From Alphaproteobacteria bacterium (lineage in GTDB: Bacteria; Pseudomonadota; Alphaproteobacteria; Micropepsales; Micropepsaceae): 64,000 bases of DNA. Positions 1-8,116 of the stretch are shown here, in pieces. A program made the translations under genes and the position numbers. Position 1 is the stretch's first letter. Every line of letters begins with the position of its first letter. The notes below the pieces were generated by a model. It saw only the letters and a program-made list of their open reading frames with translations. It had not been told where the DNA came from and did no database searches. Where the stretch lies: NCBI GenBank assembly GCA_025350465.1, contig JANXXU010000008.1:1-64000 (forward strand), given 5' to 3'.

Positions 1-27
1 AACGTCAGCCAATAGTTCGACCATCCC

Positions 28-45
28 CGCATACAAGCGGGGGCC
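28..45. repeat. Short GC-rich hairpin at the left edge
   Basis: A perfect CCCCGC / GCGGGG stem with a short A-rich loop lies about 20 bases upstream of the initiator tRNA. It resembles the short palindromic repeats found elsewhere in this window. It could also be the terminator of a gene outside the window, but no T-run follows it on either strand. Confidence 0.4.
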
Positions 46-63
46 CATGTACAAAACCCATAA

Positions 64-140
<77 letters not shown>

Positions 141-144
141 ATAT

Positions 145-181
145 AACGCCCCTGGACGAAAGTCCTGGGGCGTTGCGTTTT
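145..181 (+). terminator. Rho-independent terminator of the initiator tRNA
   Basis: An AACGCCCC / GGGGCGTT stem is extended by three inner base pairs after one T-T mismatch, with a short loop and then GCGTTTTC. It starts five bases after the tRNA CCA end. Confidence 0.8.
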
Positions 182-475
182 CAGACCAGCATCACCGCAT
201 GCGGTCTTCGTCAAAAACCGGCTGGGTACCCGAAGAGATCGGTGACGGAACTTTGATGAAACCAATCCGCCAAACCTTGACGGCGCCGCGATTTAGCGCG
301 AAGCCGCGCCAATATCTCGAAGTTGAACGATAATTATATTGAAACTTGCAAATGCCAGGATTGACAGACTGTCTGTATGCAGGCGCATCTATATTATTAT
401 GGTCGTTGCATCCGGCGCGAATCAGGCTGGATGAAGACGATGAAGACGATAAAGACAGAGAGCGAAGGGGGCCAC
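182..475. other. Leader region between tRNA terminator and receiver gene
   Basis: I see no gene here. The right half is AT-rich against the GC-rich surroundings and holds a TTGACA hexamer overlapping a perfect 6+1+6 palindrome, followed by a TATATTATTAT tract, so it most likely carries the promoter of the receiver-domain gene. The reading frame of that gene stays open upstream to a start at 377, but that start lies inside this promoter-like stretch and lacks a ribosome binding site. Confidence 0.45.
361..376 (+). promoter_or_regulatory. Candidate operator: TTGACA overlapping ACAGAC-T-GTCTGT palindrome
   Basis: A consensus -35 hexamer TTGACA (361-366) overlaps a perfect palindrome, ACAGAC T GTCTGT (364-376). 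Palindromes of this form are typical of TetR-family operators. The nearest good -10 (TATATT at about 390) would give a spacer of 23, which is too long for sigma70, so the promoter assignment is weak. The palindrome itself is seen directly. Confidence 0.35.
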
Positions 476-853
476 ATGGCCAGGATTCTCGTCGTCGATG
501 ACAACGATCTCGTCAGGGCTTCAACTCGCTCCATTCTGGAGAGCGAAGGTTATCTTGTTGAGGAGGCGGGTGATGGTGACGTCGGCATGGCGTGCGCAAA
601 GGCCTGCGGCCCCGATCTGATTCTGACCGACATCGTGATGCCGAACAAAGAAGGTATCGAAATGATCCGCGACCTGCGCGGTCGCGGCTATGACGGGCCG
701 ATCATTGCGATGTCGGGCGGCGGGCGTCTTGAGGCGACCGAAATCCTCGACCTCGCCGGCAAGCTGGGGGCTGATGCCTGCATCGCCAAGCCGTTCAAGA
801 AGGCCGAGCTGTTGGCCAAGGTGAAGGCCTGCCTCGAGAGCACTTCCAACTGA
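476..853 (+). CDS. Stand-alone CheY-like response regulator receiver protein
   Basis: This 125-residue protein is a single receiver domain with no output domain. The acidic pocket is Asp8/Asp9 (VVDDN), the phospho-acceptor is Asp52 (LILTDIVMP), the switch Ser is Ser80 (AMSGG) and the conserved Lys is Lys105 (AKPF). I place the start at 476 because AGGGGG lies 5-10 bases upstream and the domain begins at once (MARILVVDD). The longer frame from 377 would add 33 low-complexity residues. No histidine kinase gene is nearby, so the partner cannot be named. It probably relays phosphate or modulates a kinase by protein-protein contact. Confidence 0.9.
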   Translation: MARILVVDDNDLVRASTRSILESEGYLVEEAGDGDVGMACAKACGPDLILTDIVMPNKEGIEMIRDLRGRGYDGPIIAMSGGGRLEATEILDLAGKLGADACIAKPFKKAELLAKVKACLESTSN

Positions 854-871
854 CGCCGCGCTGCCGACGCA

Positions 872-2113
872 ATGCCTGCCCGCACTGATTCATTTCGGAC
901 AAGAGAAATCTTGTCGCGTGCGGAAGTTCGTCGTATCGCGATCGTCGCACAGGGTTTCGAGCCGCGCACTTCGAGCGTGCCCAGCCGGCAAAGTGTGATG
1001 AAGTTGATCAAGCGGATCGGTTTGCTTCAGCTTGATTCCGTCAATGTCCTCGTGCGCTCGCACTATCTGCCTTTGTTTTCCCGGCTCGGTCCTTATTCGA
1101 CGAAGCTCCTCGACCAACTCTCCTACGGGCAAAGGCGTGCGCTCTTTGAATATTGGGGCCACGAAGCGTCGCTGATCCCGCTCGAGTATCATCCTCTCTT
1201 TCGCTGGCGCATGGAGCGTGCCGCGAAAGGTCATGGCGTTTGGGGCGGCCCCAAAAGCATTGCCCGCGAAAAGCCCGATTACCTCGCCGCGGTTCTCAAT
1301 CAGGTCGCCGCACAAGGGCCGTTGCGCACGTCCGATTTGTCCGAGGGCGGACGATCGCTTGGCGGTTGGTGGGGCTGGGGCGACGGCAAACGTGCGCTGG
1401 AATATCTATTTTGGACCGGCCAAGTGACCGCCGCCGAGCGGCGCGGCTTCGAGCGCCTCTATCACATCGCCGATCGCGTTCTGCCCAGTGACGTATTGAG
1501 CGCCCCGACGCCGCCCGTCGAAGAAGCTCAGCGTCGCTTGCTCGAGATGGCGGCTCGCGCGCACGGCGTCGCAACGGAAGCCGATCTGCGCGATTATTTT
1601 CGCTTGCCGGTGGCGGATACCAAGGCACGCCTTGCCGAACTCGTCGAGGCCAAGACGCTCGTGCCGGTCCGCGTCGAAGGATGGAAGCAACAGGCCTTCG
1701 TTCATGCTGAGGCAAAGATTCCCCGCGCCGTTTCCGTGCGCGCCCTGCTCTCGCCGTTCGACTCGTTGATCTGGATGCGTCCGCGCACCGAGCGCTTGTT
1801 CGATTTCCACTATCGCCTCGCCTTCTACACGCCCAAGAGCAAGCGCGCGCACGGTTACTATGTCATGCCCTTCTTGCTCGGCGACCGCCTGGTCGCACGC
1901 GTCGATCTCAAGTCCGATCGCAAACGCTCGCGCCTGCAAGTGCTCGGCGGCCACGCGGAGCCCCACGTCGAGATGGATGCCGTGTTGGGACCGCTCCGCG
2001 CGGAGCTGGGCCTATTGGCCGGTTGGCTGGGGCTCGAGAGCGTCGAAATCAAACTTAGCGGTGCTCTTTTGCGCGCACTTCGCCGCGTCAACGCGCCAGC
2101 AAGCCCTGGCTGA
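872..2113 (+). CDS. ycaQ: Winged-helix DNA glycosylase, YcaQ/AlkZ family
   Basis: This 413-residue protein matches the HTH_42 family of E. coli YcaQ and Streptomyces AlkZ, glycosylases that unhook DNA interstrand crosslinks and excise bulky alkylated bases. The characteristic N-terminal block LLQLDSVNVLVRSHY is at about residues 51-65. The catalytic Q-x-D motif (Gln53, Asp55) is of the YcaQ subtype rather than AlkZ's Q-x-Q. The FEYWGHEASLIP block typical of the family follows. The start at 872 has only a weak ribosome binding site, and it lies 18 bases after the receiver gene, so the two may be co-transcribed. The 3' end overlaps the converging PPK2 gene by 26 bases. Confidence 0.85.
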   Translation: MPARTDSFRTREILSRAEVRRIAIVAQGFEPRTSSVPSRQSVMKLIKRIGLLQLDSVNVLVRSHYLPLFSRLGPYSTKLLDQLSYGQRRALFEYWGHEASLIPLEYHPLFRWRMERAAKGHGVWGGPKSIAREKPDYLAAVLNQVAAQGPLRTSDLSEGGRSLGGWWGWGDGKRALEYLFWTGQVTAAERRGFERLYHIADRVLPSDVLSAPTPPVEEAQRRLLEMAARAHGVATEADLRDYFRLPVADTKARLAELVEAKTLVPVRVEGWKQQAFVHAEAKIPRAVSVRALLSPFDSLIWMRPRTERLFDFHYRLAFYTPKSKRAHGYYVMPFLLGDRLVARVDLKSDRKRSRLQVLGGHAEPHVEMDAVLGPLRAELGLLAGWLGLESVEIKLSGALLRALRRVNAPASPG

Positions 2114-2891
2114 TCGCCGCCTCCGAAAAGGGAAAGACGATTTCCTTGTCATACGCCAAGAGCTTTTTCTGCTTGCCCTTGTAGTCGCATAGCGACAGCA
2201 AATGACGGATCACGTTCAGCCGCGCGCGCTTCTTGCTGTTGGCTTTGACGACGTGCCACGGCGCCGCCTCGTGGCTGGTCTTCACGAGCATTTGGTCGCG
2301 AGCCTTCGAGTAGTCGTCCCACTTCTTGATGGCGGCCGCATCGATCGGTGAAACCTTCCATTGCTTGAGCGGGTCCTCGCGCCGCGCTTCAAGCCGCTCC
2401 TTTTGCTCGTCTTTCGTAATGTCGAGATAGTATTTGATCAGCTGCATGCCGGAACGTGCGAGCATTCCTTCGAAATCCGGTGCTTCGCGCAGAAATTGGC
2501 GGTGCTCTTCTTTCGAGCAAAATCCCATCACCGGTTCCACGCCGGCGCGATTGTACCAAGAGCGGTTGAACAGCACGAATTCGCCGCCGGCCGGCAAATG
2601 CGGGACGAAGCGCTGAAAATACCAAGACGTTCGATCTCTCTCGGTTGGCTTGCCGAGGGCGACGACGCGCGTATCGCGCGGGCTCAGGTGCTCGATGATC
2701 CGCTTGATCGTGCCGTCCTTGCCGGCACCGTCGCGCCCCTCGATGACGACGCAGACCTTCCATGATTGCCCGATCAAATCGCGCTGAAATTTTACGAGCT
2801 CGACCTGAAGGTCGTAGAGTTCGCGCTCGTACTCCTCGTCCGAAAGACCGCGTCCGGCGTCATCCGTCCTGTGCTTGTGTTTATGTCCCAT
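2088..2891 (-). CDS. ppk2: Polyphosphate kinase 2 (PPK2 family)
   Basis: A 267-residue, one-domain PPK2 that transfers phosphate between polyphosphate and nucleotides, usually making NTPs from NDPs in the class I type. Walker A is GRDGAGKDG (52-60), the lid and Walker B region contains FNRSWYNRAGVEPVMGF (about 108-124), and the family block GKPTERDRTSWYFQRF is at 80-95. The His/Lys-rich N-terminus (GHKHKH) is common in these enzymes. It converges on ycaQ with a 26-base overlap of the 3' ends. Confidence 0.92.
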   Translation of the reverse strand: MGHKHKHRTDDAGRGLSDEEYERELYDLQVELVKFQRDLIGQSWKVCVVIEGRDGAGKDGTIKRIIEHLSPRDTRVVALGKPTERDRTSWYFQRFVPHLPAGGEFVLFNRSWYNRAGVEPVMGFCSKEEHRQFLREAPDFEGMLARSGMQLIKYYLDITKDEQKERLEARREDPLKQWKVSPIDAAAIKKWDDYSKARDQMLVKTSHEAAPWHVVKANSKKRARLNVIRHLLSLCDYKGKQKKLLAYDKEIVFPFSEAAISQGLLAR

Positions 2892-2960
2892 GGCCGCCTC
2901 GTCCCTGTGAGACGCGAGCTTTCATCCGCAAGCGGAAAAAGGAAAGCCCATGCCGAGCGC

Positions 2961-2991
2961 AAAAAGAAGGGGCCGCGTGTTGCGCGGCCCC
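2961..2991 (-). terminator. Rho-independent terminator for the padR-sensor operon
   Basis: A perfect 9-bp stem (GGGGCCGCG / CGCGGCCCC) with a 5-base loop is followed, reading the minus strand, by CTTCTTTTT. It lies about 35 bases past the stop of the membrane sensor gene and in front of ppk2, so it insulates the two minus-strand units. Confidence 0.85.
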
Positions 2992-3027
2992 GGGGGTGTC
3001 CTTCCCTGATTTTGGGATCGAGTGAGA

Positions 3028-3945
3028 TCAGGCTCGGACAAGAAGGGCTTCCGCGATGCGTCCATGGATATAGCCGATGACGCGCGCGATATGCAGCGTC
3101 AGGATGATGCCGAGGATGCCTGCGACCACGAGCGACGCAAGGCCCGGCGTCGTCGTGAAAAACGCTTCGAGTTCGGGATAACCGTGCAGTTGGACAACAT
3201 GCTTACCTGTCGCCAGCTCATAGGCTGCCGAGGATAAGACGCCGAGCGACACCGCGCCCGACACGACCGCAATCGTGAAATAGAGCGTTCCGAGCACGAG
3301 GTGCAGGATCATGTAGATAAGCGACGTCCAGGTGCGCCCATCCTTCAGCACCGCTTTGATATTGCCCCAAAGCGTGCCTTGTTCGCTCGTCGTCGGCAAT
3401 CGCCGCGGCATGCGCACGCCGAGAAGCGCTTCAACGATGCGTCCTTCGATCCACCCAATGACCCGCACCGAGCCGATGAAGAGCAACGCGAACGGCACGC
3501 CGATGATCAAGACGGCAAGGCCGAGCGAAAGACTGACGCCAGTGACCGCCCAGGTGAAATAAAATATGCCGGTCGCGAGCGACAGCAGCATGTAGATCAG
3601 CGCGCCGTAGGCTTTCGGATCTACAAGCACGCCGAAAAATCCGGGACCCCGATCGACTTCGCTTTCGTCAGCAGTCGCCGAAGAGGCAAATGGTCCTTTG
3701 ATCGCTTGTTCCATGGCAACGTACTCCTCGGCCACTTCCTGTGGCGTTCCGTAGGTCTCGATGATTTCGGCAAGTACTTCGGCTTCGCTTTTGACTGGCG
3801 CGTCGGCGCGCGCGGCACGCAAATGTTCCTCGCAATCGGCCAGCGCGTCTTGGATAAGAGCCGGCGGATGATTGCTCAGGCGTGCTTTGAGTTCGGCGAG
3901 ATAGGCTTTGATCGTTGCTGGCGCCTTGCCGTTGTCGTTAGCCAC
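3028..3945 (-). CDS. HAAS-type membrane protein with duplicated sensor domain, partner of PadR
   Basis: A 305-residue protein. Residues 1-85 form a helical cytoplasmic domain of the HAAS/DUF1700 kind. Two homologous membrane modules follow, from about 110 (AYGALIYMLLSLATGIFYF) and 205 (WTSLIYMILHLVLGTLYF), each ending in a matching helix (IGWIEGRIVEALLG and IGYIHGRIAEALL). It looks like an internal duplication of the two-helix Sensor domain. I chose a GTG start at 3945, which overlaps the padR stop in GTGGCTAA and follows GGGAGAG; the longer frame from 4032 would run through padR. Translational coupling to padR fits the common PadR plus HAAS-membrane-protein pairs. Its ligand and task are unknown. 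Confidence 0.75.
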   Translation of the reverse strand: MANDNGKAPATIKAYLAELKARLSNHPPALIQDALADCEEHLRAARADAPVKSEAEVLAEIIETYGTPQEVAEEYVAMEQAIKGPFASSATADESEVDRGPGFFGVLVDPKAYGALIYMLLSLATGIFYFTWAVTGVSLSLGLAVLIIGVPFALLFIGSVRVIGWIEGRIVEALLGVRMPRRLPTTSEQGTLWGNIKAVLKDGRTWTSLIYMILHLVLGTLYFTIAVVSGAVSLGVLSSAAYELATGKHVVQLHGYPELEAFFTTTPGLASLVVAGILGIILTLHIARVIGYIHGRIAEALLVRA

Positions 3946-4306
3946 GGGCTTGCTCTCCCACAATGCCGTCGACGAATTCGCGCAGGTCGCCCCAAACGCC
4001 ACGCCAAGCTTCGAGCGCCTGGCGCCCCGCATCTGAGATCATGTAGTAGCGCCGCGGCGGGCCTGACATCGAGACCTCGACGCGGCTCGAGAGAAGGCCC
4101 GTCGCGTGCAGCGAGCGCAAAACGGGATAGATCGCACCCTGTTTCAAGAACGAAGCGCCGCCCGCTTTTGCACCGATCTCCTTTGCAATCTGATAGCCGT
4201 ACATTTCGCCCCCCGTCCGTTCCAACAGCGCCAGAAGCACCATGGCCGCGATACCGCTATGCAGCTCTTTGCGGAATTTCTTCAGATGCGCTTCTACGTT
4301 CGTCAC
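3938..4306 (-). CDS. PadR-family transcriptional regulator
   Basis: A 122-residue winged-helix protein with the PadR layout: helix block MVLLALLERTGGEMYGYQIA (about 22-41), recognition region FLKQGAIYPVLRSLHATGLL (about 53-72), and a wing ending PPRRYYMISDAGR. The C-terminal dimer helix is short (PadR-s1 type). It is the first gene of a two-gene operon with the membrane sensor. Likely autorepressor: an inverted repeat lies about 55 bases upstream of its start. Confidence 0.9.
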   Translation of the reverse strand: MTNVEAHLKKFRKELHSGIAAMVLLALLERTGGEMYGYQIAKEIGAKAGGASFLKQGAIYPVLRSLHATGLLSSRVEVSMSGPPRRYYMISDAGRQALEAWRGVWGDLREFVDGIVGEQARG

Positions 4307-4360
4307 GCGACCAATCTTCCCCCAAGTCCGGCCCGCACAGGCGGTGGCAGGTAGTTTCCT

Positions 4361-4395
4361 GTATCATGGATGAGCATATAGTGAGAAGATGATAC
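4361..4395 (-). promoter_or_regulatory. Candidate PadR operator, GTATCAT-N21-ATGATAC
   Basis: Two 7-base half-sites in perfect inverted orientation (4361-4367 and 4389-4395) flank an AT-rich stretch with CATATAG. The location, just upstream of padR and divergent from the gene at 4478, suits autoregulation. The 28-base centre spacing is longer than in many PadR operators, so assignment to PadR is inference. Confidence 0.4.
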
Positions 4396-4477
4396 TAGTC
4401 AACGACCGACGACGCGGGTTGACCAATTCGGCGGGAATCGTAGGCTCTTTCCTGCAGGTGCAGGCGGGGAGGGTTGC

Positions 4478-6178
4478 GTGCGCCACGGGGGAATTGGCCT
4501 GGCCCAATTGCGGCCGGCTGGCATCTTAGTTGCGCTCTGGCTTATCGCCATGGTTAGCGCACCGCCGCTCCATGCCCAGCCGACGATGGCGTATCGGGTC
4601 TTTCACGACAGCTGGACCGACGCCGATGAACGCGGCTATGGCGAGTTCATTCAAGCTATCGGCAACACCGGCTGCCATTCCGTCAACCAATGTTTGAGGA
4701 GCAGTGCCAATCCCTTTGCGAAGAGCGATCCGCCGACTGGCGAATTTTTCTCGGATTGTGCTGATCTGCCTTACTACCTGCGCGCTTACTATGCGTGGAA
4801 ACTCGGCCTGCCGTTTTCTTACATTTCGGCGGTCAGTCCGTTGGGCAACACGACCGACATTCGCTACACCGCACGCGGCAACGAAATCGCCACAAGGCGC
4901 GATGTCCTCTCGGGGTCGGTGAACGGCCTCGACCTTCTGGTGACACTGCGCGATTCTGTTTCGTCCGCAACCTATCGTCTCCACCCGGATATGGAGGGCA
5001 CTGACCTCTATCCTGTGCGCATCGACCGCAAAGCGATCAAGCCGGGCACCGTGCTCTACGACCCGAACGGCCACCTTGCCATTGTCTACCGCGTCGAAGA
5101 TGACGGTCGCATCGAATATATCGACGCGCATCCCGACAACTCCCTGACGCGCGGCACCTATGGGCGCAAGTTTGTGCGCTCGTCACCCGGCATGGGCGCG
5201 GGCTTCAAGAATTGGCGCCCCATTCGCCTTGTCGGTGCGACACGTGGGCCCGACGGGTCGTTGGTCGGCGGCAAGGTCACATTCGCAAAAAATGCGGAGC
5301 TTCCTGATTACTCGACAGAACAGTTTTTCGGCAACGGCGAACGTCCGGCTGACCGGGAATGGGCGAGCGGCGGCTTCATGCTCGAGGACCAACTCGTCGA
5401 TTACTACGACTATATGCGCGCCAAACTCGGCGGCGGGACGCTCGCTTACGATCCCATCGTCGAGGTGCGCAACATGGTGCACTCCAATTGCGAGGATATC
5501 GCATACCGTGCCGAAGCGGTCGATCTTGCAATCAAGAACGGCATCCAACTGAAGCCGCAGCCCTCGCGGCTGCCGCCCAACATCTACGGCACGGAGGGTG
5601 AATGGGAGGAATTCTCCTCGCCTTCGCGCGATGCACGGTTGAAGACGTCGTTCAAAGAGATTCGTGATCAGGTTCAACGTTTTGTCGAATGGTACACGGC
5701 CGGCGACAAGCGGATCGTCTATCAAGGCAGCGATATCTTGCGCGACCTCCTGCAGACTTATGACACCGAGGCCGCCGCCTGCACCATCGTCTACGCGCGC
5801 AGCGACGGCTCGCCCGTTCAATTGGGCTACGAGGAGGTGCGCCGGCGCATGTTCAAACTGTCCTTCGATCCCTATCACTGTATCGAACGGCGCTGGGGTG
5901 CGATCGGGCCCGAACTCGCCACCTGCCGCGACGAACTGCTCAAGGCCGCGTGGTACGACGCCGAACAAGACCTTCGCAATCAGATCGACCGCACCTATGA
6001 GGCGCGCATGGACTTTGGTCTCGACGACTTGAAGCAGGCGCCTGGGCCCGGCAAAGGCGTCGCGGTTCCGCCTGATATTGACGTGCGCGCCTACCTGCTC
6101 GCGATGATGACCCAGCGTGCGACGACGGTACAGCAATCGGGTGCGCGGTCACCGTTTCCGGCGATGCCCCAGAGATAA
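4478..6178 (+). CDS. Secreted protein with possible Cys/His/Asp peptidase-like fold
   Basis: A 566-residue exported protein of no family I can name. The signal peptide ends at PPLHA/QPT (about residue 33). In the N-terminal half, Cys94 (FSDCADLPYYLRAYYAWK), His199 (NGHLAIVYRV) and Asp216 (EYIDAHPD) follow the order and local context of NlpC/P60 or transglutaminase-like cysteine hydrolases: Cys on a helix start, His and Asp on adjacent strands. A second Cys/His-containing region (VHSNCEDIAYRAEA) lies at about 330. Starts at GTG (4478), preceded by GGGGAGGG. The frame has no break. The catalytic triad is inference from pattern. It could equally be a non-enzymatic envelope protein. Confidence 0.55.
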   Translation: MRHGGIGLAQLRPAGILVALWLIAMVSAPPLHAQPTMAYRVFHDSWTDADERGYGEFIQAIGNTGCHSVNQCLRSSANPFAKSDPPTGEFFSDCADLPYYLRAYYAWKLGLPFSYISAVSPLGNTTDIRYTARGNEIATRRDVLSGSVNGLDLLVTLRDSVSSATYRLHPDMEGTDLYPVRIDRKAIKPGTVLYDPNGHLAIVYRVEDDGRIEYIDAHPDNSLTRGTYGRKFVRSSPGMGAGFKNWRPIRLVGATRGPDGSLVGGKVTFAKNAELPDYSTEQFFGNGERPADREWASGGFMLEDQLVDYYDYMRAKLGGGTLAYDPIVEVRNMVHSNCEDIAYRAEAVDLAIKNGIQLKPQPSRLPPNIYGTEGEWEEFSSPSRDARLKTSFKEIRDQVQRFVEWYTAGDKRIVYQGSDILRDLLQTYDTEAAACTIVYARSDGSPVQLGYEEVRRRMFKLSFDPYHCIERRWGAIGPELATCRDELLKAAWYDAEQDLRNQIDRTYEARMDFGLDDLKQAPGPGKGVAVPPDIDVRAYLLAMMTQRATTVQQSGARSPFPAMPQR

Positions 6179-6197
6179 GACGAGCTCTTTGTCTCTC

Positions 6198-7070
6198 CTA
6201 CCGCTGCGGAGCGGCCATCGCGGTCCGCGATCCGCGAAGACTCGCGACCGGTACATCCGTTGCCGGCGGCGTTCGGTAAGGATCTAAACTCGGAATCTGA
6301 TCGAGCGTGACGAACCGATACCCATCCGCCACCAGCGTCGGCAGCATCGACTGCAACAGCCACACTGAACGTTCGCGAATATCGTGCATCAGCACGATGC
6401 CGCCGTTCTTTTTCGCGATCTCGCGCAGATAGCCGGCCTGGCATTGTTCGGTCGACCAATCGTGCGACCAGCAGTCCCAGTCCGCCGCCGCACGGACATT
6501 TCCCGCGCCGTCATACTCGATGCTTCCGCCCACCTCCCAGTAGATCGGACCTACGTAGTTGCGCAGGACAGGATCTTGGTTGAGGTAGTCGGCATGGACC
6601 TTGCGCCAGATACCATAGGGCGCACGGAAATAGAGCCCCTGATCCGGACGCAGATATGGCGCAATCGCATCATGCGTCCGCCCGATCTCCTCGATCAGAT
6701 ACTCAGGATGCAATGCGAAGCGGCGTCCCATCTTTGGATGCGTGAGCGAGTGATTTGCGATCACATGCCCTTCGCGCGACATACGCTCGAGAAGACTAGC
6801 GTGTTGCGCGGCGCGTGAGCCGAGGACGAAAAATGTCGCCTTGACGTTGTACTGCGCCAATTCATCGAGCATTCTGCCGGTGAACGCGGACGGCCCGTCG
6901 TCGAAGGTCAGCGCCAATGTGTGTGTGCCGATCAATCCCGACGAATAGATATTCGTTTGTTGGAAGTAGGCATTCGCCGGTTCAATCGGGCCGCCGGGCA
7001 GAACAGCCACGAACGCAGCCAGCGCGACCGTGACCATCGCTGCAGCGCACAATGACAAAAGACGCAGCAT
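6198..7070 (-). CDS. Polysaccharide deacetylase, NodB homology domain (CE4)
   Basis: A 290-residue exported enzyme expected to remove acetyl groups from N-acetylglucosamine polymers such as peptidoglycan. The CE4 motifs appear in order: TFDDGP (Asp57, Asp58), HSLTHP (His107, His111) for the metal, RAPYG (from Arg149), DWDCWSHDW, and IVLMHD with the catalytic-base partner His. The N-terminal hydrophobic stretch (1-25) ends at EPANA. I chose the ATG at 7070, preceded by CGGGGGAAA; the frame continues upstream to 7160 but those 30 residues precede the signal peptide and look non-coding. Confidence 0.88.
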   Translation of the reverse strand: MLRLLSLCAAAMVTVALAAFVAVLPGGPIEPANAYFQQTNIYSSGLIGTHTLALTFDDGPSAFTGRMLDELAQYNVKATFFVLGSRAAQHASLLERMSREGHVIANHSLTHPKMGRRFALHPEYLIEEIGRTHDAIAPYLRPDQGLYFRAPYGIWRKVHADYLNQDPVLRNYVGPIYWEVGGSIEYDGAGNVRAAADWDCWSHDWSTEQCQAGYLREIAKKNGGIVLMHDIRERSVWLLQSMLPTLVADGYRFVTLDQIPSLDPYRTPPATDVPVASLRGSRTAMAAPQR

Positions 7071-7242
7071 TTTGTCCGTTTCCCCCGAACCGGCGTGCCG
7101 AATGAGCACTTCGCCAGAATTCGCAGATTGGCACAAGGGGAACCGGCCCCTTGGGCCCAAGCTTTACGGGGATGTGGGCGCCAAGCCTCAACACATTCGG
7201 GGCATTTCTGTATAGACAACCCACCGATCGCACGAGGGACTC

Positions 7243-8106
7243 ATGAAGTGGGAAGGCCAGAGGGAGAGTGAAAACGTTGAGGATCGGCGTGGGCAGGGTG
7301 GTGGAACGCGCATTGCCGCCGGCGGCGGGCTAGGCCTTGTCGTCATCGTCGTTCTGTCGCTCCTGTTCGGTGTCGACCCGAGACAGATTCTGGACCAGGG
7401 CGGCGGAGACCAGGCGTCCGAGCAGCAGACGCCCGGTCAGCCCTATCAAGAAACGCCGGACGAAGCCCAACGCAGTAAATTCGCCAAGGTCGTCCTTGCC
7501 GACACCGAGGACACGTGGGGCGCACTCTTTAGCGCTTCCGGCAAACAATATGAGGCGCCGACGCTCGTTCTGTTCAGCGGCGAAGTGCAATCCGCATGTG
7601 GTTTTGCGCAGAGCGTCATGGGACCGTTTTATTGCCCTGGCGATCACAAGGTTTACCTCGATCTCTCTTTCTTCGACGAGATGGACGGCAAGCTCCAAGC
7701 GGGCGGCGACTTCGCCAAGGCCTATGTGATCGCGCACGAAGTCGGCCACCATATCCAGACGCTTCTCGGCATCACCTCGCGAATCGATGCGCAGCGTGCC
7801 GCGGCGGGCGAAACTCAATCAAATGCGTTGTCGGTGCGCACCGAGCTTCAGGCCGATTGTTTTGCCGGCGTGTGGGCAAACCGCACCGAAAAGGAAAAAC
7901 ACATTCTGGAGGCGGGCGACATCGACGAAGCGTTGAACGCTGCCGCGGCGGTCGGCGACGACCGCTTGCAGAATCGCGCCCGCGGCTATGTCATGCCCGA
8001 GACCTTTACGCACGGGACCTCGGCGCAACGCTCACGCTGGTTTCGCAAAGGCTTCGAAAGCGGCGACACCGACAAATGCGACACGTTCGCCGCACCAAGT
8101 CTCTGA
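7243..8106 (+). CDS. Membrane-anchored neutral zinc metallopeptidase, YpfJ family
   Basis: A 287-residue protein of the PF04228 neutral zinc metallopeptidase family. A charged N-terminus (MKWEGQRESENVEDRRG is typical) precedes one membrane helix at about 25-43. The catalytic HEVGHH motif (His165, Glu166, His169) follows YVIAHE, and the family blocks CGFAQS and PFYCPGDHKVYLDLSFF precede it. ELQADCFAGVWA supplies the third ligand region. The active domain is predicted to face the periplasm. The biological substrate of this family is not known to me. Confidence 0.9.
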   Translation: MKWEGQRESENVEDRRGQGGGTRIAAGGGLGLVVIVVLSLLFGVDPRQILDQGGGDQASEQQTPGQPYQETPDEAQRSKFAKVVLADTEDTWGALFSASGKQYEAPTLVLFSGEVQSACGFAQSVMGPFYCPGDHKVYLDLSFFDEMDGKLQAGGDFAKAYVIAHEVGHHIQTLLGITSRIDAQRAAAGETQSNALSVRTELQADCFAGVWANRTEKEKHILEAGDIDEALNAAAAVGDDRLQNRARGYVMPETFTHGTSAQRSRWFRKGFESGDTDKCDTFAAPSL

Positions 8107-8116
8107 CACCGTAACG

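Noticed and set aside
3301-4392. A 363-codon open frame on the plus strand over padR and its partner
   Set aside because: It is low-complexity, Arg/His/Asp-rich and antisense to two genes with clear families.
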